Positions 11,255-22,913 are shown, numbered from the stretch's first letter. The stretch: 64,000 bases of DNA from Poa pratensis (GCA_947311845.1 CAMZMU010000041.1:135035849-135099848); one strand, 5' to 3'. Made by a program: numbers and translations. The notes: a model not told the origin generated them from the sequence alone.

Positions 11255-12206
11255 ATGGAGGACTTCAAGAAGGACCCCGAGGTTGGCTGGAAATCAAAAA
11301 AGAGCAAAAAGGCTGAGAAGACAAAGAAGGAAGACGATGATGGGGCTATGTCCATGTCCGAGGATGAGGAACCCAAGCTGATGCGCAAAGAAAGGAAATA
11401 TCCCAAGGTACATGGCCAATTGGTGTGCTTCCTGGGCACTCCTTCGGCAAAAGAAGAAAAGGCGGAGATGCGCGAGCTAAACGCCACAGTACCAGACGTT
11501 CCCCAGTATCTAGACTGGTCAGAGGAGCCAATAACTTGGGATAGAGATGATCATCCAGATCACGTTCCTCACCCCGGCAAATACGCCCTTGTCGTCGACC
11601 CAATTGTCGATAACTTCAGGCTCACCAAGGTGTTGATGGATGGCGGCAGCAGCCTCAACATCATCTACGCGGACACTCTGAAGCGCATGAACTTGTCGGA
11701 AAGCCAGCTTGACTATAGCAAGTCAAGTTTCATGGCATTGTTCCGGGAAAGCAAGCAAGTCAATGGGAAGCATCAGATTGGAGGTTACTTTTGGGCCTGA
11801 GACAAACTACCGCTCGGAGTATCTCAGGTTCGAAGTAGTCCCCTTCAAAAGTGCCTACCACGCCATTTTTGGACGGCCAGCTTTCGCCAAATTCATGGCT
11901 CGCCCGTGTTACATATACAGCAAGCTGAAGATGCCGGGACCCAATGGTACAATTACCATCAGTGGCAACTTCAAGAAAGCAAAGGAGTGTGAGCGTGGCA
12001 ACGCCGCCTTCGCTGAGGCAGTCCTCCACGCAGAGGAGTTAGCCATGTTGAAGAAAGAGCTCGATACATCACAGTTGCCGGAGCATGTAAAGACCGCTGA
12101 GCAAAAGAACACTTTCAAGGCGTCCGAAGACACAAAGAAGGCGGATCTGGTCCCAGGTGACAGCTCCAAGCAAGTCACCATAGGGGCTGGCTTGGACGAC
12201 AAATAG
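11255..12206 (+). pseudogene. aspartic protease region of the nested Gypsy element
   Basis: The retroviral-type aspartic protease signature is at about 11635-11680 (VLMDGGSSLNIIYADTL, with DGG rather than the more usual DTG/DSG). It is followed by the second-lobe motif FKSAYHAIFGRPAFAKF around 11845-11895, then a Lys/Glu-rich linker. A frameshift near 11710-11760 separates the two halves, so the protease is split between two frames. Protease lies between Gag and RT as in all Gypsy elements. Confidence 0.85.
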
Positions 12207-12253
12207 GAAAGCGCGCTCGTCAGGTTCCTCCGTGAGAATCAGGACATCTTTGC

Positions 12254-14130
12254 ATGGTCATCAGCGACATGCCAGGTGTCCCGAGGGAACTTGCCGAGCA
12301 CTCTCTTAACGTCTACGAAGGAGCCAAACCAGTGAAGCAAGGAATAAGACGCTACGGTGAGAAGAAGCGGACAGCAATAGGGAAGGAGATCATCAAGTTG
12401 CAAGAAGCCAAGTTCATTAGGGAGGTAGTACACACTGATTGGTTGGCAAATCCTGTAATGGTTCCAAAACCTAATAAGGAAATGAGAATGTGCATTGATT
12501 ATACCGGTTTGAACAAGTGCTGTCCTAAGGACCACTTTGCTTTGCCTCGTATAGATCAGGTCATAGACTCCACAGCCGGCTCCGAGCTGCTGTGCTTTTT
12601 GGATGCGTACTCCGGGTACCACCAAATCAAAATGCGAGAATCCGACCAAATCAAAACAGCGTTCACTACCCCTATGGGACCTTCTGCTACATCACGATGC
12701 CCTTCGGTCTAAAAAATGCCGGCGCAACGTATCAGCGGTGTATGCAAAGATGCCTTCACGAGCAAATTGGCCGCAATGTTCACGTCTATGTTGACGACAT
12801 TGCCGTCATGTCAAGAAAGAAGGCAGATTTGCTTGACGATTTGAGAGAAACCTTTGATAGCCTCCGGGTATATAGGATGAAACTCAACCCGAAAAAATGC
12901 GTCTTCGGGGTTCCTGCCGGCAAATTGCTTGGCTTTATCGTTTCCGAACGAGGGATAGAGTGAATCCAGAAAAAATCAAAGCGATCCTCAACATATCCAG
13001 GCCCAAGGACCTGAAGGACGTGCAGCGACTTGCCGGCTCGGCGGCTGCCGTCAGTCGTTTCATTAGCCGTCTTGGTGAGAAGGCACTGCCTCTCTACCGG
13101 CTTCTGAAGAAATCCGACAACTTCGAGTGGACAGACGAAGCAGACGCCGCCTTGCAGCAACTCAAGGACGCGTTAACGTCTGCTCCAATTTTGGCAGCTC
13201 CTCGTTCGCAGGAACCAATGCTGCTCTATATTGCCGCAACTAACTTGGTTGTTAGCGTGGTACTGGTTGTGGAACGCAAGACGGAAATTTCAGACTTGCC
13301 GGAACAACGTCCGGTTTACTTCATCAGTGAAGTATTTTCCGCCTCAAAACAGCGTTATCCGCATTACCAGAAATGGTCTACGGTGTTTTTACGCCGCCAG
13401 GAAGTTAAGGCACTATTCCAGGAACATTCAATAACGGTGAGCAAGGCACCTCTGGGGGATATCATCAATAATACAGATGCAACAGGCCGCGTTGCCAAAT
13501 GGGGCATTGAACTTGCCGCCTTCGACATCTGTATAAGCCCAGAACGGCCATTAAGTCTCAAGCCTTAGCAGATTTGTAGCTGATTGGACGGAGGCCATGG
13601 ACGAAGTACCTCTCCCTGAAGATGCATACTGGATCATGCACTTTGATGGATCAAAAATGCTCAGGGCTCGGGGGCTGGCATTGTTTTAAGAAACCCTCAA
13701 GGAGACAAGCTTAGTTATGTGTTACAAATTCACTTCAAGGCAACTAATAATGTTGCTGAATACGAAGCTCTCCTTCATGGTTTACACATTGCCAAGGAAC
13801 TTGGCGTCCAGCGTGTCCTCTGCTACGGAGATTCAGATTGGTGGCGCAACAGATACGTGGTACTTGGGACACAAAGAGCGAACAATGGCGGCATATCGAG
13901 CTACCGTTGACGAATTCGCCAAGTGTTTTCTAGGCTACGAGGTCCGCCACATCCCAAGAGCTCAAAATGAGGCGGCAGATACACTTGCCAGAATGGGTCT
14001 GAACGCAAAAAGGTACCAAAAGATGTTTTCCTGGAACACCTACACAAGCCGTCAATTAAAGGAGCAGACCTCCTTGACCCAGAGTCGGCAGAACCAGTTG
14101 ATAGTGCTAGCTATGCCGTCTACTTGGTAA
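12254..14130 (+). pseudogene. reverse transcriptase and RNase H region of the nested Gypsy element
   Basis: RT motifs are clear: WLANPVMVPKPN, MCIDYTGLNKCCPKD, LPRID, FLDAYSGYHQIKM, MPFGLKNAGATYQR and the catalytic YVDD at about 12787-12798. The connection domain follows (12960-13560). The RNase H motifs are HFDGSK near 13640, NVAEYEALLHGL near 13755 and NEAADTLARM near 13970. The frame is broken at about 12690 and 13690, and stops occur near 12961 and 13568, so the polyprotein is not continuous. The enzyme copies the element RNA and degrades it from the hybrid in the cytoplasmic particle. Confidence 0.93.
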
Positions 14131-15424
14131 AGCCGGATTGGACGACGCCATATTTGGACTTCCTGATCAATCAGGAGTTACCGGATGATGAGGTTTTGAA
14201 AAGGCAAATAATAAGAAGAGCCAAGGCATTTACAATAATCAAAGGTGAATTGTACAAGCGTAGCACCACTGGTGTTTACCAACGCTGCATTTCGCCCGAA
14301 GAAGGCAGAGAACTGTTGGATGAGATACATGCCGGCGTATGTGGACATCATGCTTCCTCACGCGCCCTTGTTTCAAAAGCCTTCCGACAAGGTTTCTATT
14401 GGTTGACAGCCAAGCAAGATGCAGAAGACATTGTTAAAAGATGCAGGGGCTGCCAACTTTATGCCAGACAATCACACATGCCGGCTCAAGAGCTTAAAAC
14501 AATACCCATCACATGGCCTTTCGCAGTCTGGGGCTTGGACATGGTTGGTCCGTTTAAAACGGCGCCTGGTGGCTACACACATTTACTTGTGGCTGTAGAC
14601 AAGTTTACCAAATGGGTTGAAGCTAAGCCTATCAAAAAGCTAGACGGCGCCACAGCCGCAAACTTTCTGTGGGGAATAATCTCTCGGTTCGGGGTGCCTC
14701 ATAGCATTATCACCGACAATGGCACTAACTTGTCGCAAGGCGAAGTCGAGGAATACTGTTATAAGCATGGTATCCGCCTAGATCTAGCCTCAGTAGCGCA
14801 TCCGCAGGCAAACGGTCAAGTAGAGCGTACAAATGGTTTAGTCTACAAGGAATCAAACCACGTCTCGAAGTACCATTGCACAGAGCGGCTGGGGCTTGGG
14901 TGGATGAATTGCAGTCTGTCCTTTGGAGTTTACGCACAACTCCAAACAGATCAACCAAGTTTACTCCTTTCTTCTTAGTCTATGGCGCAGAAGCAGTGTT
15001 GCCAACCGACATGATGTACGATTCTCCCAGAATCAAGCCTACGTCCAGGAGACGCAGAAGATGCAAGACAGGATGGCCTTGACCTACTTGATGAAGAACG
15101 AGATGTTGCCCTTGCGCGATCCGCCATCTATCAGCAAAGTTTGAGGCGTTATCACAGCAGAAGGGTGAGGCAACGAAGTTTTAGAGTGGTGACCTGGTTC
15201 TCCGCCTAATCCAAGATAGAAAGGGCTTGCATAAGTTATCCCCGCCTTGGGAAGGACCTTTTGTGGTCAGTAAGGTGTTGCTCAATGGTTCTTATTACTT
15301 GGTCGATGCACGAGACGGATACAAGAAGAAGCGAGGTCGCAAGCGCAAAAGGAAGGTTGACGACAAGTACGAAGAAACCAAGCGACCCTGGAACATTGAG
15401 CAGCTACGTCCTTTTTACACTTAG
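14124..15424 (+). pseudogene. integrase region of the nested Gypsy element
   Basis: The zinc-binding part has HAGVCGHH at about 14328-14351 and CRGCQLY at about 14440-14460. The core shows the D,D35E residues: WGLDMVGPF near 14531, SIITDNGTN near 14703 and NGQVERTNG near 14812. The frame breaks after about 14850, and the C-terminal piece resumes at 15227-15424 (LSPPWEGPFVVSKV ... RPWNIEQLRPFYT), ending at TAG 15422-15424. There is no chromodomain after it, in keeping with the Tat/Athila branch. Confidence 0.9.
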
Positions 15425-15958
15425 CAATTTCCACATTGTAATAAGTACTATATGATTATGAAATAAAAGTCTGTGGTTTGCTCATTCAGTTTTGGGATCA
15501 TGCCATCTTTTGTCTTTTCTCGCAATCATATATCTGTTGTCATAAAAGTTACCAAACAAAATAAGTTTTGCTCCGTGCTAAGGTCCAAACTTTTTGACAT
15601 TTGCCGTCTGCCGGCTAAAAACGCAAACAATCTTTGCACCGCCTAATATGCTTATCTGTCTGTTTGTGTGGGTCGCCTAGTAGTATGTCGTTGGCACCAA
15701 CATGCTGGCTTTGGTCTCTGAGTCTAAATTAGTTGGTATTGCACCTGGTTGGCTCAGCTAAAGTAACTAAGATGAGGTTCCGCCAACATATGAAAAAGCT
15801 AAACATGCAGGCGAGATACATATTAAGGCGGGCCACTTAAGTAAGCCTACCGCCAAGTGTAGCATAAAAGTTGGCCCATAAATATTTACAACCCAAAATA
15901 AAGTTTTATGCGTTAACAGATTAACGCAGTGTTTTGTGCTGCCTTTGCAGGAGGAAGT
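15425..15958. other. non-coding spacer after integrase
   Basis: AT-rich, no open frame of note. It lies between the end of pol and the end of the convergent antisense gene, so it should hold the antisense gene's polyadenylation region. Confidence 0.5.
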
Positions 15959-18900
15959 CTAAGGGATTGCCGCCTTGGAGCTGGTGGAGAGATCCTGGGG
16001 GCTGACGCCGGCATTCTTGGGGCTGGCTCCGCCATCCTTGGGGCTGCGCTTGTCGGCTCCGGCTTCGCCTTCTTCGCCGGGAAGCTTCAGGATCCGCCAA
16101 GGAGGGATCGCTACGGCAACATGCGGGTCCGGGTGTTCCTTGTAGAACTTGCGGATGTCAACCATGTTGGCAACCCGGGTCGCATAGCCGCGAACAGACC
16201 GCAGCACGTCCTGCATCACGATGGCTTGGTTGTTTTCGTCTTCGGTGGGGAAGTACTCGGTGACTTGATGAATATCAGCCTCCGGGTACCACGCCGCCGT
16301 CATTGCCAATGCCAACTTGGCGCCGCCTCGTGCTGCTGAGCGTAGCGTGTTGTCGTGTTCAGCTGCCGCCTTCTCCAGCAGGTCCGGCAGAGCATCGAAG
16401 ATGACGGGATCGCCGTCTTCCCCAGGGTAGAACTTGGCGGCAAATGCTTTGCCTGCGCCGACAATCTGGTTGACGATTTCGCCAACTTTCAAGATTCGGC
16501 AAGGCGCGGCGTTGTAGCCAGGTCATCTCCCAAGCTAGCCGGCACTGCACAAACACAAAGTTACACACTGCAGCTTCAAGTTTCAAGAAAGCAAGGTGAC
16601 AAAATGAAGGATTGGAGGCATACCCAAGACATGGTCGTGGATGGCGTTGACCTCATCCAGATGGTTCTCAAGCGTTTCTTGGCTAGCTGGACCGCCTTTG
16701 ACAGTTGGTCCTGCTGCTCCTTGGCGTTCTTGTTCACCTGGTCAAGGTTGTTGCTCATGGCCTCAAGTTGTCCAGTCAACTTGCTAACTTCGGCAGCATG
16801 GGCCAACGCACGCTCATCCAGCTCCTTGGCGTGATCCGCCTTCAGCTTGGTCACCAGCCCGGCAAGATCTGCAGCTTCGTTCATCAAAGCTTGCATGTCA
16901 GTGGAGTTCTTGAGAATATCTTGCGCAGTGTTTAGTAATTCTACAAATAAAAAGAAAAGACGACTAAAATACTTGTCGGAAAAGGAAAAGAAGTCGGACG
17001 AAAAGAAGGCAAAGAAAGCTTTGTCACCTTCATCCTTCTTGCGAGCTTCTTCCAAGCTCGCAATTTGGGCGTTCTTCAACTCCACGTCCTGCTGCAGTTC
17101 CTGCATTCCTTCTTCTTCTCTCTTGAGCACGAAATAGCTCAAGATTGGAAGCAAGAACGGCCTGCATGCACGAAAACAACATTATGGTTAGCACTATTTA
17201 GTCAACGAGACCACTTTGCCGGCTAAATTTTTCAGCCGCCAAAGTGCTCGGGGGCTGGGACCATAGGCTATTTTACCTCAAGTTGTCCGTGCAGGGTGTC
17301 GTGGAGTTCGTCCATGTGTGCGTACCAGTTGCGGGTACCGTCACGCATGGTCTTCAGTGTTTGCCGGGGGTCTTGCAACCCTTTGCCAGATTGGGAGCCA
17401 GGATGGGAGGACGATCCGCCTTGTTCGGCCGCCATCTGGTCATCCATCTCCTGCTTCATGGCAATAAATCGAGCGGCATCACTAGCCGAAGCTTCAGCCG
17501 TCTTGGAAAAAGTGATGCCGGCAACTGATTTCTTGCCCGCCATCTTCTCTGTAGCCGCCTCTGCGGTACCGCAGCTGTGTACGTTCCCTGGCATACAACC
17601 ACGGGAACGCCAACTGTGGGCGTTGTCGGCGCAGCGCTGGAGAAGAACGTGGTGGCTTGCCCCTGCCGGCAGCAATCTTCAAGTTGGAGCGGAGCTTGGG
17701 CATGGCAGGCTTGCCTCTGTAAGCAGAAACATGCAAGTTTGTCAGCACAAATATAAAAAGCTAAGTCAGGGAAGCCAAAGTTTGCTACCGCTTGAAGGGA
17801 CATTCCCCACGGTCTCATCCTCTGCATCGACAGAGGTGGCCGCCTTCTTCCTCTTCTCCAAATCCTTGGTGGAGGAGCTCAGCTTGCGCTTCTTCGATTT
17901 GCTGGCACCTGTCGTACCAGTTTGGAGCCAACTCTTCCTCCCCAAGGTTTGCAGCTGAAAAGGAAACAAGACAATATTAATCAGTACCTAGTGGGCAAGG
18001 ATGTTAGTGAAATAACAAAGTAGCTTTGACTTACCGCTGGGGCTGGGTTGTCATGGTGAACATGGCGACGCCTTCAGCCGCCTTCACCGACAGAGGCTTG
18101 ATAAGCTCTCTAAGCCGGTATTCCAAGGCATCCTGATCAAGGGTGCTGTTGCCGGCGTCGTCCGCCTTGTACTCGCACATCTTCAGTGGGCGATGGCGGA
18201 GAGGCATAATCTTCCTCGACACCCAGCAGATGACGGTGTCAACTCCGTCAAGTCGTGGAGCCAACATCGTCTTCGTCAAGAACTCGATCCGCCTAACGGC
18301 AATCGAAGTTCCGCCGACAAGCTGCTGAGCGGCACCTTTGCCGTCCAGCAGCCTTGTGGGTTGGCGGACCGTTGACGAAGGCTGGCATCCCTTGTGTGCT
18401 GCCAGGTGTCGGGATGTCCTTGCAGTAGAAGAAAGTGCTGGTCCAGTGCTTCACCGACTCGATGTATGGTATTTTGGGTACCAGTCGGGTTGGCGGCAGT
18501 TGAACGTAACACTACCGCAGGTTGCTAGGTGGCCGCCTGGTATGGTTTGCCGGCGGCACAGGAAGCAGTACTTAAACAGCTCTATGGACGCAGCTATGCC
18601 TAAGTACCCTTCGCACAAAGCCTGGAAGCCGGCTAGCACTAGAATACTATTGGGCGCTATGTTGTGTGGCTGCAGCCCATAAAAACTAAGCACCGCCAAG
18701 AAGAAGGCGGAAAGCGGCAGAGACATACCGCGAAGGCTATGCGACGCCAACATGACGCGCTCGCCGTCTTGGGGGTCAGGCACCGCCTCGTCGCCTGGAA
18801 CCTCCAGGAGCATTCCGTCTTTGGCGGAATGTATCCGCCTTCCTCCAGCTCCTTCAGGTATGCTGACGTCATAACTGACGGCAGCCAGTACCTGGAACCC

Positions 18901-19195
18901 AGGTCTCCAGCCTCTTCCTCTTCCTCGCGTCGTCATCCTCGTCGGCGGCAGATTCCGCCGCCCTCTGAGCTGGCCGCGAGGGATGGGAGGGGAAAGGTTG
19001 GAGCGGCGGTTGCAGGCGCCGCCGGAGCTGGGGAAGAAGTAGAAACCCCGCCCGTGGCCACGGTGGCCGCGGGAGAGGTCATCGATGCGCCTGCGGGCAC
19101 CGCCGCCGCCGCTGGGACAGATCCAGATCCGGCGGGGGTCGAGAAGCCGCAGCCAGTGCCGCCGTCGCCGCCGCATCCTGCTGAGTGCTCGCCAT
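15959..19195 (-). CDS. intron-containing antisense gene in the nested Gypsy element (Transposase_28-like)
   Basis: On the strand opposite gag-pol, about six exons can be read, all introns GT-AG: 19195-18035, 17954-17789, 17716-17277, 17161-17028, 16940-16624 and 16544-15959. The proposed ATG at 19195 starts MASTQQDAAATAALAAASR, followed by Ala/Pro-rich sequence. At about 18450-18720 there is LPLSAFFLAVLSFYGLQPHN, ILVLAGFQALCEGYLGI and SIELFKYCFLCRRQ. These resemble the plant Transposase_28 family (Pfam name 'putative gypsy type transposon'; PF04195 from memory). A Lys/Ser-rich basic stretch follows (17789-17954), then a coiled coil (LQQDVELKNAQIASLEE; ELLNTAQ ... EQQDQLSKAV), then a C-terminal domain ending at 15959. 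Exon 1 appears to have frameshifts near 19090 and 18480, so this copy is probably inactive. Function unknown; exact ends inferred. Confidence 0.7.
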
Positions 19196-19714
19196 TTGGG
19201 GAGAGGCGCGCTCGTGCTCGCCGGAGTTGAGTACGAGGAGGAGTTGAGCTCGGGAAGGTGAGGAGGCCACGGTGGGTGTGCGAATGAAGAAGTGCATCGA
19301 TGTGCCCTTTGGGGTATTTATCCCCACGCGCCAAGATCCGTGCCTAGATTGGGGGACGCGAGATTTCCGCCACGTGCCCACGATTTGCACGTCGTGGCAA
19401 CGGCGTCTGCGGCCTCGCTCCGATTTCTGTGCGTAGTGGAGAAACCATCATGACGCATGCCCAAGTCCAAACTGTCGTGGACTGCATGGCGTCATCCGTC
19501 AACATTTGACGGTCCAGTCAATTGACAAGACTGGTGCCAGGAAGATTCCTGACAATGGTCAGGCCGTCTTTCCCATGATGGCGGCAAATTGTCCGACTAC
19601 TTTAGGCGGACCGCCGCTTACTTTCAACTTTGGAATGCTTCAAGCTCTTCAGACGCTTACAAGACAAGGCGGACGTTGCCGACAAAAGAAGACGGCGCCT
19701 GAAGAACTCGAACC

Positions 19715-19728
19715 CTCCCAGGGGCTAA
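19715..19728 (+). other. polypurine tract of the nested Gypsy element
   Basis: cccaggggctaa lies directly before the 3' LTR that starts at 19729. It is short and only moderately purine-rich, but correctly placed. Confidence 0.55.
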
Positions 19729-20253
19729 TGTTGGGGATATACCTACTAGGGGTATCACCAGCATGGATCAATCCGGCTAGTCCAGGGTGGCCCGCAGTGG
19801 TGGTGAAGGCTTTGCCTACCGGGCGGCCCAGATAGCTGACGACCAAGGAAGGCGGATGCCGGCAAGGAGGAGGCCCAAGACTGAAGCCCATGAAGCCACC
19901 AAGACCAAGATGGAAGGCGGCATACTTGCCGGCTAGGTTTAGGACTCCGTATACTTGCTGGATACGTAATCACCTTGTAACCCTAGGTCCAGCCGCCTAT
20001 ATAAGCTGGACCTCGGGACGCCTTTAGGGGACTCTCATACGATTCAACACAACAACTCATTGTAACCTGTTCACGGCGATATTGCCTTATAGTGAGTTAT
20101 AGCAGCACGTAGGGCACCGCCACCGCCGTGGTGCCTGAAGCTGGGTAAACCGCCGTGTACAATCCCGACCTTGACGACGTCCACCTTCTTGCCCTACGTT
20201 CACCCTCGGCTAGCAGGACCCCGTCTCCTATCCAAGATGCCGATACGACGACA
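19729..20253 (+). repeat. 3' LTR of the nested Gypsy element
   Basis: 525 bp. It differs from 8216-8742 by about two substitutions and two single-base indels by eye (for example aagacgg versus aagatgg, and caaccaactc versus caacaactc). It is followed by the CTAGT target duplication at 20254-20258. Confidence 0.95.
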
Positions 20254-20320
20254 CTAGTCTTTAGTCAGACTCGAGTCCCTGGGCTCGAGCCTAGAACGCA
20301 ATCGAAAAATTATGCCTAGG

Positions 20321-20990
20321 GATATTGACATAGTAAGCCTGATTCACTCGAATATTGAGCTCAGTTAACCGCACATTTGGGCGAAATCATACTAGTCTTC
20401 AATCAGGTTCGAGTCCCCGGACTCGAAGCTGGAACATTTTTGAAACTTTTGCCTAGGGATATTGACATAGTAGGCCCGATTCACTCAAAAATCGAGCTCA
20501 GTTAACCGCACATTTGGGCGAAACCATACTAGCCTTCAATCAGGTTCGAGTCCCCGGACTCGAAGCTGGAACACTTTTGAAACTTTTGCCTATGGATATT
20601 GACATAGTAGGCCTGATTCACTCGAAAATCGAGCTCAGTTAACCGCACATTTGGGCGAAACCATACTAGCCTTCAATCAGGTTCGAGTCTCCGGACTCGA
20701 AGCTGGAACACTTTTGAAACTTTTGCCTAGGGATATTGACATAGTAGGCCTGCACTCGAAAATCGAGCTCAGTTAACCGCACATTTGGGCGAAACCATAC
20801 TAGCCTTCAATCAGGTTCGAGTCCCCGGACTCGAAGCTGGAACACTTTTGAAACTTTTGCCTAGGGATATTGACATAGTAGGCCTGATTCACTCGAAAAT
20901 CGAGCTCAGTTAACCGCACATTTGGGCGAAACCATACTAGTCTTCAATCAGGTTCGAGTCCCCGGACTCGAAGCTGGAACATACTGGACA
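20321..20990 (-). repeat. 137-bp tandem repeat array of the outer Gypsy element
   Basis: Units start (gatattgacatagta) at 20321, 20458, 20595, 20732 and 20866, spaced 137, 137, 137 and 134 bp. A further unit at 8138 was split by the nested insertion. Every unit carries the near-palindrome ttcgagtccccggactcgaa. It lies in the non-coding part between protease and the 3' LTR. Confidence 0.93.
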
Positions 20991-21716
20991 GACTCGACTC
21001 AGGCCGTTGCAGGTCTTACTGATTCGTTCTGCAGTTTAACTTTTGATACCTGACGCGTCCGTCAGGATTTTCATCATGTCTGTTGACACGGGAAATTTCA
21101 AGGGAAAACACTGTTGGAGCGTCCCTCGGCCCATCTCGATTGCTCGGCGGGTCTTACCTTTGCATTTACGTATGCATCATCCGAAACATCTGCGATTGGC
21201 ATAGTCCGGGAATTTATGAAGTTTGATTCTTTGATTTGTGAAGTACTTAATACATTTTAATCGAATCTGTAGTCGAGTGAATTTTCTTACCTTGTTTTGA
21301 AATCTATGGGAACGCGACAGCGCTCCCATGGGAGTAGCCCCGAGATTGTGGTTTATTGTCTTGCAATAGAGGACAATCTCAAATCATCCTTCCGTACTGT
21401 TTTTTGTCAATCGAAATAATTTTGCTCCTTTTTGATCAATCGCAAGAAATTTTTGATACGCTCCCATGGGAGTACCTTTACTATCGAATCCTTTTGTCGA
21501 TTGTAGTCTCGATCCCACCACTCGAACGTTGTCTTCACACCTGACGTCAATCATGATGTCTTAGGCACGCGCTTGCTGCTTTGACATGACATGTCTGTGT
21601 GGGTCCAATGTTCAGATTTTTTACCGCAGAAGACACCGTTTATTTTGGACCCGACTTATCATGGTATAATCGGGGCAGTCATCGGGTAACATATCTGTGT
21701 TTTTTGATTTGTGCCA
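20991..21716. other. non-coding interior of the outer Gypsy element
   Basis: AT-rich spacer between two repeat arrays. The phrase 'ctcccatgggag' occurs twice (about 21325 and 21460). No pol motif in any frame. Confidence 0.6.
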
Positions 21717-22014
21717 AGCCCCGAGTTTATCGAGTGGGTTTATGTTTCCTTTTTGAACCAGCTCCCGAGCGTGTCGAGTGGGTTTTGAGTATTCTGTTTG
21801 ACCCAGCCCCCGAGGATGTCGAGTGGGGTTTGGGTTTTCTGTTTGACCCAGCCCCCGAGTATATCGAGTGGGGTTTTTTAGTTTTTATGCTTGACCCAGC
21901 CCCCGAGTATATCGAGTGGGGTTTTTGAGTTTTTATGCTTGACCCAGCCCCCGAGTATATCGAGTGGGGTTTTTGAGTTTTTATGCTTGACCCAGCCCCC
22001 GAGTGTTGGAGTGG
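21717..22014 (-). repeat. 45-48-bp tandem repeats carrying polypurine-like motifs
   Basis: About seven units of the form cagcccccgag-(t)atatcgagtgggg-tttttatgcttgacc. The last three are nearly identical with a 48-bp period. Each unit's reverse complement includes ctcgggggctggg, very similar to the true polypurine tract at 7991-8007. Open frames of about 109 codons on both strands here are artefacts of the repeat. Confidence 0.85.
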
Positions 22015-22185
22015 GGTAAACGATAAAAGGCATATATGAGAAATATGGAGGAACATGTATCTTTATTCGAAATATGTGTTCGACCAGCAAGCCGCCTCAT
22101 TAAAAACCTTCCAGTCCCCTTAGGTACCCTGGTAAGGGAAAAAAGTGCGTCTGAAACCTGCTGGTTCTTCCGACATTATGTGATA

Positions 22186-22913
22186 TTACTTATCTATGCA
22201 TAGAACTGACGCAGACGCCCCTCTATGTACTAGTGGACTTGACGACATGTTGACCGTCTCTGAAGGTTCGTCAGGTGCCCCTTGTGCTCCATCGCGTCGT
22301 TGATGGCCTTGAGCCCTCTGTCGATTGCATCCTTTGCTTTCAGGTAGAGGTACACGGTCATTGGAGACCTCAAGCTCGGCGAGTGATTGCTCCATCCCGT
22401 ACATCTCTGAGATTTTGCTAAAGTCACGGTCACATGAATCTGACCTTTGAAAGTTCCCGTTGATCGTGATGACTCCTTTTGGTCCTGGCATTTTGAGCTT
22501 GAGGTAGGCGTAGTGTGGGACGGCCATGAATCGAGCGAAAGTGGGGCGCCCGAGTATTGCATGGTATTGTGACTTCCAATCGACCACTTCGAACTCAATC
22601 GACTCGGTTCTGAAGTGAGTAGGATCTCCAAACGTAACATCCAGTTGTATGGTGCCTTCTGGGAGCACTGCTTTGCCTGGGATGATACCGTGGAAGGTAC
22701 TGTGGACTTTGGCAGATTTTCGACTGATTTGTTCATTCTGCGTAGCGTATCTGCAAAGATTATGTTGAGCCCGCTACCTCCGTCCATAAAGACCTTGGTC
22801 ATGGCGTAGCCTCCGATTTGGGCGTCGAGTACCAAAGCTGCGTGCCCTGGTCGATATACTGCGGGTGGATGAACCTCTCGATTGAATACAATCGGAGTTT
22901 CTGATCCTTTCAA
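22186..22913 (-). pseudogene. aspartic protease region of the outer Gypsy element
   Basis: The minus-strand reading gives ALVLDAQIGGYAMTKVFMDGG followed by SGLNIIFADTLRRMN (protease active-site region, about 22740-22850). After a frame change comes WKSQYHAILGRPTFARFM and KLKMPGPKGVITINGNF (about 22440-22590), equivalent to the second half of the nested element's protease. The two halves lie in different frames (22230-22913 and 22186-22668), so there is at least one frameshift. Coding ends near 22190 and no RT follows, which makes the element dependent on enzymes from a relative. Confidence 0.85.

Larger units (their letters stand above)
8216..20253 (+). mobile_element. Ty3/Gypsy LTR retrotransposon, Tat-like, with antisense gene (nested)
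   Basis: LTRs at 8216-8742 and 19729-20253 are nearly identical (about four differences by eye) and flanked by CTAGT. A PBS lies at 8744-8762. Gag (8799-11219), protease (11255-12206), RT/RNase H (12254-14130) and integrase (14124-15424) follow in Gypsy order on the plus strand, with frameshifts and stops. No chromodomain is seen. Between integrase and the 3' LTR are 4.3 kb carrying a minus-strand, intron-containing gene (15959-19195). Long extra ORFs at that location, some antisense, are known in the Tat/Ogre/Retand branch, which is why I assign it there. It sits inside a repeat array of an older Gypsy element. Confidence 0.93.

Noticed and set aside
20321..20990. Regularly spaced repeats resembling a CRISPR array
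   Set aside because: The whole 137-bp unit is repeated, with no unique spacers. The context is a plant retrotransposon.
21599..22056. Open frames of about 109 codons on both strands with repeated PAPEYIEWGF / SGAGSSIKTQKPHS peptides
   Set aside because: Products of the 45-48-bp tandem array inside a retrotransposon; no start context or homologue recognised.
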